Source of the DNA: Geminocystis herdmanii PCC 6308
Lineage (GTDB): Bacteria > Cyanobacteriota > Cyanobacteriia > Cyanobacteriales > Cyanobacteriaceae
Length of the DNA: 64,000 bases
Assembly (NCBI RefSeq): GCF_000332235.1
Contig: NZ_CM001775.1
Coordinates: 3,041,770-3,105,769, forward strand
Direction: 5' to 3'
The notes beneath the pieces were generated by a model that was not told where the DNA came from, did not search any database, and worked only from the letters and a program-made list of their open reading frames with translations. Positions 27,633 to 36,169 of this stretch are shown piece after piece; position 1 is the first letter of the stretch; every line of letters begins with the position of its first letter. Position numbers and translations under genes: made by a program.

Positions 27633-29315
27633 TTAATTTTTAATTCTCTTACCAATACCTTGTAAAATTCCTTTGCCTATTAAACCAATTCCCTTACCAA
27701 TTATTTCTGTAAGTACATAAATTAATGCCTTTCCTATGGTATTTTCTAAAGATTTTATCCCCTTAGAAAGACTATCTCTTAATTCAATTAAAATTGTGAC
27801 AAACCAAGGCAAACCTTTAATGCTATTTAATTCTTCATGACGGGGATGAGTAATGACACAACGATCGATCCCTTGATAGCTTAACTTTAACATGATAAAC
27901 TTATCCTCAAAAATATTTTGTGGAATTTCCCAATAGTGTTGTTGACGATATTTCCAGACTAAATTATTTCTAAACATTGCCACTTTTCTTGAGGATTTTA
28001 ACTCAATATTAAATAAAGTCTGTTTAATACTCACATCATCATAAAAACGATTAAGAGTAAATGCCATCACAGAATTGGCTATATTGATAATAATATTTTG
28101 CCAAATAATTTCTTCTAATTGTTTTCCAGATTCACTATTATAATCATAAATTTGACTATCAATAATTAAAGATTTTTTATTTATTTGATAATCAATTATA
28201 TCTAAAACAAAAGGTATCTTAATCAATGTTTTTTGTTGAATAGTAGTTGATTCCTTTAAGATTAAATCCACTAAATCATAGGCATTATTATTAATTGGTT
28301 GATAATATCTACTTAAAAATTTAATCGCTGAATTTTGCCAAATATCTTTGATAAAAATGTTAATTTTGTCAGGCAATTCTTCAAAGGCGATATTAATATT
28401 TGCTAACTCATTTAGTTGATTAACCCATTCTTCTAAAATAATGATCAATAATTCCTGTTTTTTTGATTCTTGGAGAATGTCAATTTCTAGTAAATTACCT
28501 GTAGAGTTTTTTACTGAAGCCTTAATTTTTGCTAAGGTTAAATCATAGGTATTTTTTGGGGTATCACTTAAAACTATCTCCCCCTTAGAATATCCTCCAG
28601 AGATAAGATTATTATTTTCATTAGTAACAGATGGTGATGGCTGAGAAGAATTATCATTGAGAGAGTAATTAACAAAATATTCGTAACTATTAGGCATCAT
28701 TTGACTAATTAACCACTTGGTTAATTTTAATTCTCTTTTTCTTCCTTGCCAATATAAAGTATCACTAATTGATAGTTTTCTCCCCTGCAGATAGTCTTCG
28801 ATTTTTTTGATTTCTTGTTGAATTTCTTTTAAGCCAATTTTACACTGTTTAGCAAACCAATTATTAATTTTTTGGGATTTAATATTAGCATTAGTAAAAT
28901 TAAAATAGTTTTCTCCTTCTACGCACATTCGGAGAGTTTTAATTAATTCTTCAATGTCTGCATCTTTATAACAAAATCCTTTGATAATAGAAATATTACT
29001 CACATCTGGCATAAATCCTGATGATAATAATAGCACGATCGAGAGATCAGGAGATTGTCGATTTAATTGGGGAAGATAGTTTAAAAATTCTTTCACTTTA
29101 TCAGGATATTTATTAATATCTAAAGAGATTAACCATAGACGAGGTTGATAGCTCGATAAAAGAGTAATCAATTCAGATATTTTACCTGTGGCAATTATGT
29201 TTATATCTTGATATTCTGGTGTTTTTAATACCTCTTTTAATCCCAAAGTAAAAATGGGATCATTATCTAATAAAACTATACTTATTTCATCTTTAGTCGC
29301 ATTATTTACAGACAT
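27633..29315 (-). CDS. DUF3685/Ycf55-like protein with receiver-like N-domain
   Basis: The first ~125 residues resemble a response-regulator receiver: ISIVLLDNDPIFTLGLKEVL with the acidic pair, an Asp in LWLISLDINKY and IIKGFCYKDADIEELI. The remainder is the long helical DUF3685 domain, related to plastid Ycf55, ending in a Gly/Lys-rich GKGIGLIGKGILQGIGK. Conserved in cyanobacteria and red-algal plastids; a regulatory role is inferred. The FurC-like gene ends 46 bp before its 29315 start. Confidence 0.75.
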   Translation of the reverse strand: MSVNNATKDEISIVLLDNDPIFTLGLKEVLKTPEYQDINIIATGKISELITLLSSYQPRLWLISLDINKYPDKVKEFLNYLPQLNRQSPDLSIVLLLSSGFMPDVSNISIIKGFCYKDADIEELIKTLRMCVEGENYFNFTNANIKSQKINNWFAKQCKIGLKEIQQEIKKIEDYLQGRKLSISDTLYWQGRKRELKLTKWLISQMMPNSYEYFVNYSLNDNSSQPSPSVTNENNNLISGGYSKGEIVLSDTPKNTYDLTLAKIKASVKNSTGNLLEIDILQESKKQELLIIILEEWVNQLNELANINIAFEELPDKINIFIKDIWQNSAIKFLSRYYQPINNNAYDLVDLILKESTTIQQKTLIKIPFVLDIIDYQINKKSLIIDSQIYDYNSESGKQLEEIIWQNIIINIANSVMAFTLNRFYDDVSIKQTLFNIELKSSRKVAMFRNNLVWKYRQQHYWEIPQNIFEDKFIMLKLSYQGIDRCVITHPRHEELNSIKGLPWFVTILIELRDSLSKGIKSLENTIGKALIYVLTEIIGKGIGLIGKGILQGIGKRIKN

Positions 29316-29360
29316 TTTCCAAAAAAAATTACTATTTTAAATCCTGATTATTTATACATT

Positions 29361-29798
29361 CTAACGATTTTTATATCCGTAAAAATCAATACGATAATGA
29401 TCAACTTTTACCCCTGTTTTTGCTTCTATTTTTTCAATTAATTCCGCTGGTAATTCTACTTTAATATCCATAATTTGATTGGTGTCTAAGATATTAACAT
29501 GACTATGATCTTCGCAAAAATTACCATATAATCTTCCTTCATGTCGATCGACACATTCAATAATACCATGACTAGACAGCGCTTCTAAATTCTGATATAC
29601 TGAGGTATGACCAATATCTTTACCCTGTTGACTTAATCGATCGTAAATCTCTTTAGCTGATAAATGTTCTTGTTGTGACCATAATAACTCAAGAATAAAT
29701 CTTCTTTGTCGAGAAAGTCGCATCCCTAATTCCTGACAGCGATTGAGGGCATTTTTTAAGGAGCGAATTTTCCTTTTCCTTGCTCCTGATTGTTCCAT
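29361..29798 (-). CDS. Fur-family regulator (FurC-like)
   Basis: I start at ATG 29798 (MEQSGARKRKIRSL, 145 aa), preceded by AAGGAG 12 bp upstream; an earlier start adds 18 residues. The winged helix contains MRLSRQRRFILELLW and GHTSVYQNLEALSSHGIIE, then EDHSHVNILDTNQI with His ligands. No CxxC zinc pairs are present, as in the cyanobacterial FurC group. It is the second Fur-family gene in the window. Confidence 0.8.
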   Translation of the reverse strand: MEQSGARKRKIRSLKNALNRCQELGMRLSRQRRFILELLWSQQEHLSAKEIYDRLSQQGKDIGHTSVYQNLEALSSHGIIECVDRHEGRLYGNFCEDHSHVNILDTNQIMDIKVELPAELIEKIEAKTGVKVDHYRIDFYGYKNR

Positions 29799-30003
29799 TT
29801 TTCTGTTCAACTCCTTGTAAAATCTTGGAAAATAAAATAAACTCATTACCACTTTAACTTAAGTAATGCCAAAAAAGAAATTAAGAATAGGCTTCACCAA
29901 AAATTAAATTTTAATGCCTAAAACTATTTACCGAAAATATAGTCGATGTCTAACAGACTTCGATCGCATTTGATCAAATAAAAACTTATGCACTATCTGA
30001 AAA

Positions 30004-31356
30004 ATGTCATTAATTATTGCGGGGGAAAGAAGCGGAGTTGGCAAAACTACCATTACTTTAGCTTTGTTATCCTATTTGAAATCTCAAGGGAAATCAGTAC
30101 AATCTTTTAAAGTAGGACCAGATTATATTGATCCTATGTTTCATACAGCTATTACAGGTTTACCCTGTCGTAATCTTGATCCCATTTTAACCTCTGAAGA
30201 CTACGTTCGATCGAGCTTTTATCATCACCAAGCACAAATTAACATTATTGAAGGGGTAATGGGGTTATATGATGGTGTGCCAAATACAGATTATTTCGCT
30301 TATGGTAGTACTGCTCATATTGCTAAATTATTGCAAATTCCTGTTATTTTAATTGTGGATTGCAGTAAATTAAGTACCTCTATTTCTGCTATTATTTCTG
30401 GATATGTTAACCTCGATAAAGATGTAAAAATTGTCGGTGTTATCTTAAATAAAGTCGGTAGTGAAAAGCATTTATCTTTGTTAAAAGAAGGGGTTAAATT
30501 ATGTCAAATTCCCGTTTTTGGAGTGTGGTTTCGATCGCAAAATATTGAATTGCCTTCCCGTCATTTAGGCTTAATTCCCACTGGAGAAATTACTAATCAT
30601 CAAGAGATTTTTCAACAATTAGCAACTCTTGCTCAACATAATTTTAATTGGGAATTATTAACACCATATCTTGAAAACACAGATTTAGTAAATAATTATA
30701 ATGCCTCTTATTTTATCTCTCATAATAATCTTAAATTAAGAGTTGCGATCGCCTATGATAAAGCCTTTAATTTTTATTATCAAGATAACCTTGATATTTT
30801 AGAAAATTTAGGAATAGAATTAGTCTTTTTTAGTCCTCTTAATGATGAGAAGATTCCCGATGATATTCATGGAATATACCTAGGAGGGGGATTTCCAGAA
30901 GTTTTTGCCGATGAATTAGCTCAAAATTATTCCATGAAAAATTCTTTAAAACAAGCGATAAATAAAGGAATTTTTACCTATGCAGAATGCGGAGGTATGA
31001 TGTATTTATCCGAAAAAATAATTGATTTTAATGGTAAATCATGGGAAATGATCGGGGTTTTGCCTAATACTGCTACTATGGATAAAAAATTAACATTAGG
31101 CTATCGAGAAGCCAATATTTTGACGAATTATAACATTTTAATAGATAATTTTACTCTCAAAGGTCATGAATTTCATCGAGCAAAAAATTCTTCTATTCCT
31201 ATATCTCCTATACTCGAAATAAAAGATTATTATACACAACAAATAATCTCCTATCAAGGATGGAAAATGAAAAATGTTTATGCTTCTTATTTACATTTAC
31301 ATTTTGCTAATTATATTTCTTTAATTGTCAATATTTTAAAAAAACAAATAATTTAA
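30004..31356 (+). CDS. cobB: cobyrinic acid a,c-diamide synthase
   Basis: Uses ATP and glutamine to amidate cobyrinate side chains in cobalamin synthesis. N-terminal P-loop-like AGERSGVGKTTITLAL, then KVGPDYIDPMFHT, and a class I glutaminase C-domain with YAECGGMMYLSE (catalytic Cys) and KGHEFHRA are typical of CobB/CbiA. The 450-aa length is usual. In cyanobacteria without aerobic Cob enzymes this is called CbiA. Another cobalamin gene, cobD, lies at 45666, not linked. Confidence 0.92.
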   Translation: MSLIIAGERSGVGKTTITLALLSYLKSQGKSVQSFKVGPDYIDPMFHTAITGLPCRNLDPILTSEDYVRSSFYHHQAQINIIEGVMGLYDGVPNTDYFAYGSTAHIAKLLQIPVILIVDCSKLSTSISAIISGYVNLDKDVKIVGVILNKVGSEKHLSLLKEGVKLCQIPVFGVWFRSQNIELPSRHLGLIPTGEITNHQEIFQQLATLAQHNFNWELLTPYLENTDLVNNYNASYFISHNNLKLRVAIAYDKAFNFYYQDNLDILENLGIELVFFSPLNDEKIPDDIHGIYLGGGFPEVFADELAQNYSMKNSLKQAINKGIFTYAECGGMMYLSEKIIDFNGKSWEMIGVLPNTATMDKKLTLGYREANILTNYNILIDNFTLKGHEFHRAKNSSIPISPILEIKDYYTQQIISYQGWKMKNVYASYLHLHFANYISLIVNILKKQII

Positions 31357-31765
31357 ACAGCTGATAAAATGTAAATAAATTCTAATTTAATACAGTTATT
31401 GAAAATAATAAAGCTATTATTAAAACTTTGATATTTTTTTGTACAAATAGATTGTCTTAAATTAACATTGGCTATTAACAATAAAATAAATTTGATTGCT
31501 AGATGATAATTTTGACTCATTCAACGGTTTAATTTATATAGTCTATTTTTTATGAGGATGTGACTAATTTAACAAAACAAATTCAAAAGAAAAAATTATG
31601 TCCTCAATTTGATCATTAAAATATTGAGCTTGAGTATAATTTTCAAATATGATGATAAAATCATCTAAAAATTCTTAATTTTGGATTGACAAAACTTTAT
31701 TTTTGCATATTATTTCGATCGAATATTTTGGACAACAGGCATTATTAATCATAAGTTAATTAAAC
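31357..31765. other. intergenic, very AT-rich, no gene recognised
   Basis: 409 bp without a supported ORF or RNA. A TTGACA at ~31686 near the 3' end could be a -35 element for the TrpD2-like gene, but no clear -10 at proper spacing was found. Confidence 0.3.
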
Positions 31766-32833
31766 ATGAGTAGTGAATTTAGAGAATTATTAAAAAAAAT
31801 TGGTAGTGGAGCGCATACTCACAAAAACTTAACTCGTTTACAAGCCAGTTTAGCTTTAGAAATGATGTTAAATGGGGAGGCAACTCCAGCGCAAATCGGT
31901 GCTTTTTTAATCGCCCATCGCATTAAGCGCCCCACGGGAGAAGAATTGGCAGGAATGTTGGATAGTTATACTAAGTTAGGGGTAACTTTATCGAATATCA
32001 ATAATTCTTCCTATCCTCTCACAATTTTCGGTATTCCCTACGATGGTAGAACAAGATTTGCACCTATTTCCCCTCTTACTGCTCTTATTTTAAGCTCGAT
32101 CGAGCTTCCCGTGTTAATGCACGGGGGTACAAAAATGCCCACCAAATACGGCTTAACCCTAGCAGAAATTTGGAGAGAATTAGGTATAGATTTAACTCAA
32201 TTATCCTTGTCTCAAGTAGAGAAATTATTGAATGATACCCATTTCGGTTTTCTTTATTTACCCCAACATTTTCCCCTAGCCCATAAATTAGTACAATATC
32301 GAGAGGAAATCGGTAAACGCCCCCCCATTGCTACTTTAGAATTAATTTGGCAACCCTACGAAGGGCATAGTCACCTCATTGCCGGTTATGTGCATCCCCC
32401 CACAGAAAAAATGATTCGGGAGGCTTTGTTGTTACGAGGAATAACAAAATTTACCCTCATCAAAGGTTTAGAGGGTAGCCCCGATTTAAAATTAGATCAA
32501 ACTAATATTATTGTCATTGATTCTCCAAAATCTGAGGAAGGATTTGAGTATCTAAAAGTTAATCCTTTGCACTATGATTTAAAAGGTAAAGATCCTTCAT
32601 TGTCAGATCATCAAGAATATTTTAACCAATTAAAAAGAACGATCGCTGGTGAAAATACGCCCTTAACTATGAGTACTATTTTAAACGGTGGTTTTTATCT
32701 CTGGCGTTGTGGTGTTACAAGCTCGATCGAACAAGGTTTAACTCTTGTCGAGAGTTTGATTAAAGAAGGAAAATTACAAACACAACTAGAGAGAATGGAG
32801 AATGGAAAATGGAGAATTGAGAATGAAGAATGA
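31766..32833 (+). CDS. TrpD2-like glycosyl phosphoribosyltransferase family protein
   Basis: Related to anthranilate phosphoribosyltransferase: LLKKIGSGAHTHKNLTRLQA and MMLNGEATPAQIGAFLIAHR give the helical N-domain; MHGGTKMPTKYGLT sits where TrpD has its Gly-rich PRPP loop but is altered. Such TrpD2 proteins (YbiB) can bind nucleic acid and need not act in tryptophan synthesis. The last ~14 codons come from the heptamer array starting near 32786, so the C-terminus has been extended by repeat. Confidence 0.78.
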   Translation: MSSEFRELLKKIGSGAHTHKNLTRLQASLALEMMLNGEATPAQIGAFLIAHRIKRPTGEELAGMLDSYTKLGVTLSNINNSSYPLTIFGIPYDGRTRFAPISPLTALILSSIELPVLMHGGTKMPTKYGLTLAEIWRELGIDLTQLSLSQVEKLLNDTHFGFLYLPQHFPLAHKLVQYREEIGKRPPIATLELIWQPYEGHSHLIAGYVHPPTEKMIREALLLRGITKFTLIKGLEGSPDLKLDQTNIIVIDSPKSEEGFEYLKVNPLHYDLKGKDPSLSDHQEYFNQLKRTIAGENTPLTMSTILNGGFYLWRCGVTSSIEQGLTLVESLIKEGKLQTQLERMENGKWRIENEE

Positions 32834-33010
32834 AGAATGGAGAATGGAGAATGGAGAATGAAGAATGGAGAATGGAGAATGGAGAATGGAGAATGAAGAA
32901 TGGAGAATGGAGAATGGAGAATGAAGAATGGAGAATGGAGAATGGAGAATGAAGAATGGAGAATGGAGAATGGAGAATGAAGAATGGAGAATGGAGAATG
33001 AAGAATTGAA
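32786..33010. repeat. long heptamer tandem array (GGAGAAT/GAAGAAT)n
   Basis: About 30 heptamers, mostly GGAGAAT with GAAGAAT recurring every three to five units, giving a higher-order period. It begins inside the TrpD2-like ORF and ends ~75 bp before leuD. Because 7 is not a multiple of 3 it leaves accidental open frames on both strands. Confidence 0.9.
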
Positions 33011-33085
33011 AATTAACACCCTAATTCCTAATTCCTAATTCCTAATTCCTCTATAATTTGATTTATTCACTATATATTATAGATT

Positions 33086-33673
33086 ATGAGTCAAAGAACT
33101 ATTATTTCAGGTACTGGTATTCCCTTAGTCGGTAACGACATTGACACCGATCGAATTATTCCCGCCCGTTTTTTGCGTTGTGTCACCTTTGATGGACTAG
33201 GAGAACAAGTGTTCGCAGACGATCGTATCGCCTTACAAGGAAAACATCCCTTCGATTTACCCCCATATCAAAAAGCAAAAATTTTAGTAGTTAATGCTAA
33301 TTTCGGATGTGGCTCAAGTAGGGAACACGCACCCCAAGCCATTGCTAAATGGGGAATAGAAGCCATTATAGGAGAAAGTTTTGCGGAAATATTTTTCGGA
33401 AATTGCTTAACTATGGGTATTCCTTGTGTTACCACTTCATCAGGAAATATTAAAAGTATCCAAAACTTATTACAGGAAAATCCCGATATTTCCATGACAT
33501 TAGACTTAGAAAATTTAAAAATTCAATGCGGACATTATAGTAGTGTTGTCAAAATGGATAGCGGTGCAAAAAGTATGTTAACCACAGGAAAATGGGATAC
33601 TTGTGGTTTATTGACTAAAAATATTGAGCAAATCAAAGCAACATCGACAAAATTACCCTATCTTACTTGGTAA
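33086..33673 (+). CDS. leuD: 3-isopropylmalate dehydratase small subunit
   Basis: With LeuC it interconverts isopropylmalates in leucine synthesis. NDIDTDRIIPARFLR, NFGCGSSREHAPQAI and IFFGNCLTMGIP are family signatures. 195 aa is normal. leuC is not adjacent. The heptamer array lies directly upstream and may separate it from transcription of the previous gene. Confidence 0.93.
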   Translation: MSQRTIISGTGIPLVGNDIDTDRIIPARFLRCVTFDGLGEQVFADDRIALQGKHPFDLPPYQKAKILVVNANFGCGSSREHAPQAIAKWGIEAIIGESFAEIFFGNCLTMGIPCVTTSSGNIKSIQNLLQENPDISMTLDLENLKIQCGHYSSVVKMDSGAKSMLTTGKWDTCGLLTKNIEQIKATSTKLPYLTW

Positions 33674-33725
33674 CATTAATAATTTCTCATTCCTATAATT
33701 TCTCATTCCTCATTATTCTCTAAAT

Positions 33726-34316
33726 ATGAAACTTCAATCTCTATTTGTTGCCCTTATTCTCACTTTTTCTTTTAATAATATTGCCCTTAATCCTACTCAG
33801 GCACAAACAACCACGAAAACTCAAGTATCTTCCGAAAGTTCGATCGATTTTACCAACCTTACCAGATTTTTGAATGAACAAAATTGGCGTAGAGCCAATG
33901 ATGAAACTAGACGTATTATCTTACAAGCCACCGGTAGAACTTCTGTAGGTTGGATTCCTCCTTCTGACTTACAAAATCTCTCCTGTAGCGATTTAAAAAC
34001 CATTGATACTCTCTGGAAAGAAAACTCTAATGGTAGATTCGGTTTTAGTGTCCAATTCCCTATTTATGTGGATACAGGCAATCGCCCAGCAAGACTGGTG
34101 AGTGATGATGCTTTTAATCGTTTTGGCGATCGCATCGGCTGGAGAAAAGACGGAGATTGGATTATCTTCATCGAGAATCTTAACTATTCGATTAATGCAC
34201 CTATCGGACACTTTCCTAACCCTCGCCCTGAATATTCCATTACAGGAGGTAGATTGCTTTATTCTACATTGGCGGGAAGAATGGTTGAATGTAATTTAGT
34301 TACCTATCAAAGATAA
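33726..34316 (+). CDS. exported GUN4-domain protein
   Basis: A signal peptide (to about ALNPTQAQ) precedes a GUN4 domain: FTNLTRFLNEQNWRRANDET, CSDLKTIDTLWKENS, GRFGFSVQ and the FGDRIGW piece. GUN4 binds porphyrins and aids Mg-chelatase in the cytosol/stroma; here the export signal points to the periplasm or lumen and to some other tetrapyrrole or sensory use. 196 aa. A heptamer array follows its stop. Confidence 0.82.
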   Translation: MKLQSLFVALILTFSFNNIALNPTQAQTTTKTQVSSESSIDFTNLTRFLNEQNWRRANDETRRIILQATGRTSVGWIPPSDLQNLSCSDLKTIDTLWKENSNGRFGFSVQFPIYVDTGNRPARLVSDDAFNRFGDRIGWRKDGDWIIFIENLNYSINAPIGHFPNPRPEYSITGGRLLYSTLAGRMVECNLVTYQR

Positions 34317-34366
34317 TTGAGAATTGAGAATTGAGAATTGAGAATTGAGAATTGAGAATTGAGAAT
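34315..34366. repeat. heptamer array (GAATTGA)n
   Basis: About seven copies of GAATTGA immediately after the GUN4 gene stop; same heptamer as 18045-18084 in reverse. Confidence 0.75.
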
Positions 34367-34614
34367 AAAAAATATTTTCCCCATCCTCAATCTCTTATCT
34401 CTTATCTTTCTCAAAAAACACTTATAATTAAAGCCAAGTCAAAAACAGGGGCAAGAATATGGTGACTCAATTAAAAATTGCCTTCCTTAAACTTGATCTT
34501 ACCTTTACTGAAATTGATTAACTATTCAACATTTTTTTATGTGTAAGCTAGAATCACATTAATAAGCATTTTGAACAATTTAAAATTCGATCGAACTATA
34601 ATATTTTTACTCCT

Positions 34615-36021
34615 ATGAAAAAAAAATCATCTATTCCCCAAAATATTCTTGCTACCATGTCCATTTTTGCCCTCACCATATCGGGATGTAGTCAAGAAAA
34701 AACTGAAGCTCCCACACCCCAACCCATTCCTGTCAGTTTAACCACCCTAGAAAGCGGACAACTCATTAATAGTAGCGAATATGTCGGCACATTAGAAGCC
34801 GTGACAAGAGTTAATCTAGCCCCAGAAATTAACGGTAGAATTCAAAGTATTCTCGTACAGGAGGGCGAATTAGTTACCCAAGGGCAATTAATTGCCGAAT
34901 TAGAGCCTACCCAACAAGAAGAAGACGTATTTGCCGCTTCCGCCAATGTCCAAAGTCAAATCGCCGCCTACAATCAAGCTCAATCGGAATTAAAACAAAG
35001 AGAAGGAGAAAAAGATGCCACTTCTTCCCAAGTCGCAGGATTAAGGGCGGATGTTAGTCGTGCCGAAGCTAACTTAAAGTCCACTCTAGCGGATTTACAA
35101 AGAGCCACTGCTGATTTAGAATTAGCAAAAGTCAACTTCGATCGCTCTAAATTCTTAGTCAATTCTGGGGTATTACCTACCCAAGATTTAGACGACAAAA
35201 CCAGAGATTTAAACAGTGCCAAAGCCACTGTAACCGCCAGAGAAGAAGCCTCTCAAGCCGCTCGATCGCAAGTTCAAACCACCAAAGAATCCCTTAACTC
35301 CGCCCTAAGTAACTTAAAAGTATCCCAAGAAAGAATACAAGGAGCAAAATCTAATGTCGATCGAGCAAGGGCAGATATTGATCAATCCAGAGGAAACAAA
35401 GGTAGTATTGAACAAAACTTGATTTTTAACCGCATAACAGCCCCCGTTACAGGTATTGTGGGAGATTTTAACAAGAAAAAAGTGGGAGACTATCTCAGTC
35501 AAGGAGAAACTTTAACAACTATTACCAATAACGATAAATTTCTTCTTAACGTTAACGTACCCATTGAGAATCTACCCCGCTTAAAAATTGGTCTCCCCGT
35601 GCAAATTTTAGGAGACAAAAATACTCCCGTTGTCTCAGGTAGTATCAGCTTTATTTCTCCTTTGACAGAACAAAATAATCAATCTATCACCGTGAAAATC
35701 AGCTTTGAAAATGATGGTAGTTTCAAAGATGAAAAATATGTTCGCGCTCGTTTAATTTGGGATACCAAGCCCGGTATTTTAATTCCCACCAATGTAGTTA
35801 GTAGCTTAGGGGGACAAAAATTTGTCTTTGTGGCACAAAAAGGAGATTCCGATGCCCTCACCGCCAAACAAATTCCCATCACCATCGGCGGTATTCAAGG
35901 GCAAGAGTATCAAGTACTTTCAGGAGTTAATCCGGGCGATCGAATAGTCACTTCTCGTATTTTAGACTTAAGAAATAATACCCCCATTACGGAAGCCGAA
36001 TTAACCTCCAGTAAAAATTAA
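34615..36021 (+). CDS. RND/HlyD-family efflux periplasmic adaptor
   Basis: A 468-aa lipoprotein (lipobox ...TISGC, Cys25) with lipoyl-type halves INGRIQSILVQEGELVTQGQ and NRITAPVTGIVGDFNKKKVG flanking a long alpha-hairpin rich in Ala/Gln (~100-275), and a beta-barrel and membrane-proximal domain beyond. It bridges an inner-membrane pump and an outer-membrane channel. No pump gene follows; the next gene is on the opposite strand, so its partner is elsewhere. Confidence 0.87.
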   Translation: MKKKSSIPQNILATMSIFALTISGCSQEKTEAPTPQPIPVSLTTLESGQLINSSEYVGTLEAVTRVNLAPEINGRIQSILVQEGELVTQGQLIAELEPTQQEEDVFAASANVQSQIAAYNQAQSELKQREGEKDATSSQVAGLRADVSRAEANLKSTLADLQRATADLELAKVNFDRSKFLVNSGVLPTQDLDDKTRDLNSAKATVTAREEASQAARSQVQTTKESLNSALSNLKVSQERIQGAKSNVDRARADIDQSRGNKGSIEQNLIFNRITAPVTGIVGDFNKKKVGDYLSQGETLTTITNNDKFLLNVNVPIENLPRLKIGLPVQILGDKNTPVVSGSISFISPLTEQNNQSITVKISFENDGSFKDEKYVRARLIWDTKPGILIPTNVVSSLGGQKFVFVAQKGDSDALTAKQIPITIGGIQGQEYQVLSGVNPGDRIVTSRILDLRNNTPITEAELTSSKN

Positions 36022-36104
36022 TCAACGTTAAATCATCCATGGAATTTAGTCATTGCTCAGAAGACTATTAAAATCAACGATTTAGACATAATACCTATCC
36101 TCAT

Positions 36105-36139
36105 CAAAAAATCTCTACCTGAGTTAACAAGTAGAGATT
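36105..36139 (-). terminator. rho-independent terminator of the porin gene
   Basis: On the minus strand AATCTCTAC and GTAGAGATT form a 9-bp stem with a 12-nt loop, followed by TTTTT, 30 bp after the porin stop. Confidence 0.75.
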
Positions 36140-36169
36140 CAAGCACTAGATAAAGCTAGTTAATTTAAA

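Noticed and set aside
32786..33019. 77-codon minus-strand open frame of ILHSPFS/SILHSSF repeats
   Set aside because: It is only the complement of the heptamer tandem array; translation of a 7-mer repeat stays open by chance.
34459..34521. 20-codon ORF MVTQLKIAFLKLDLTFTEID before the efflux adaptor gene
   Set aside because: A GGGGCAAG precedes it, but no clear ribosome site or promoter; too short to claim.
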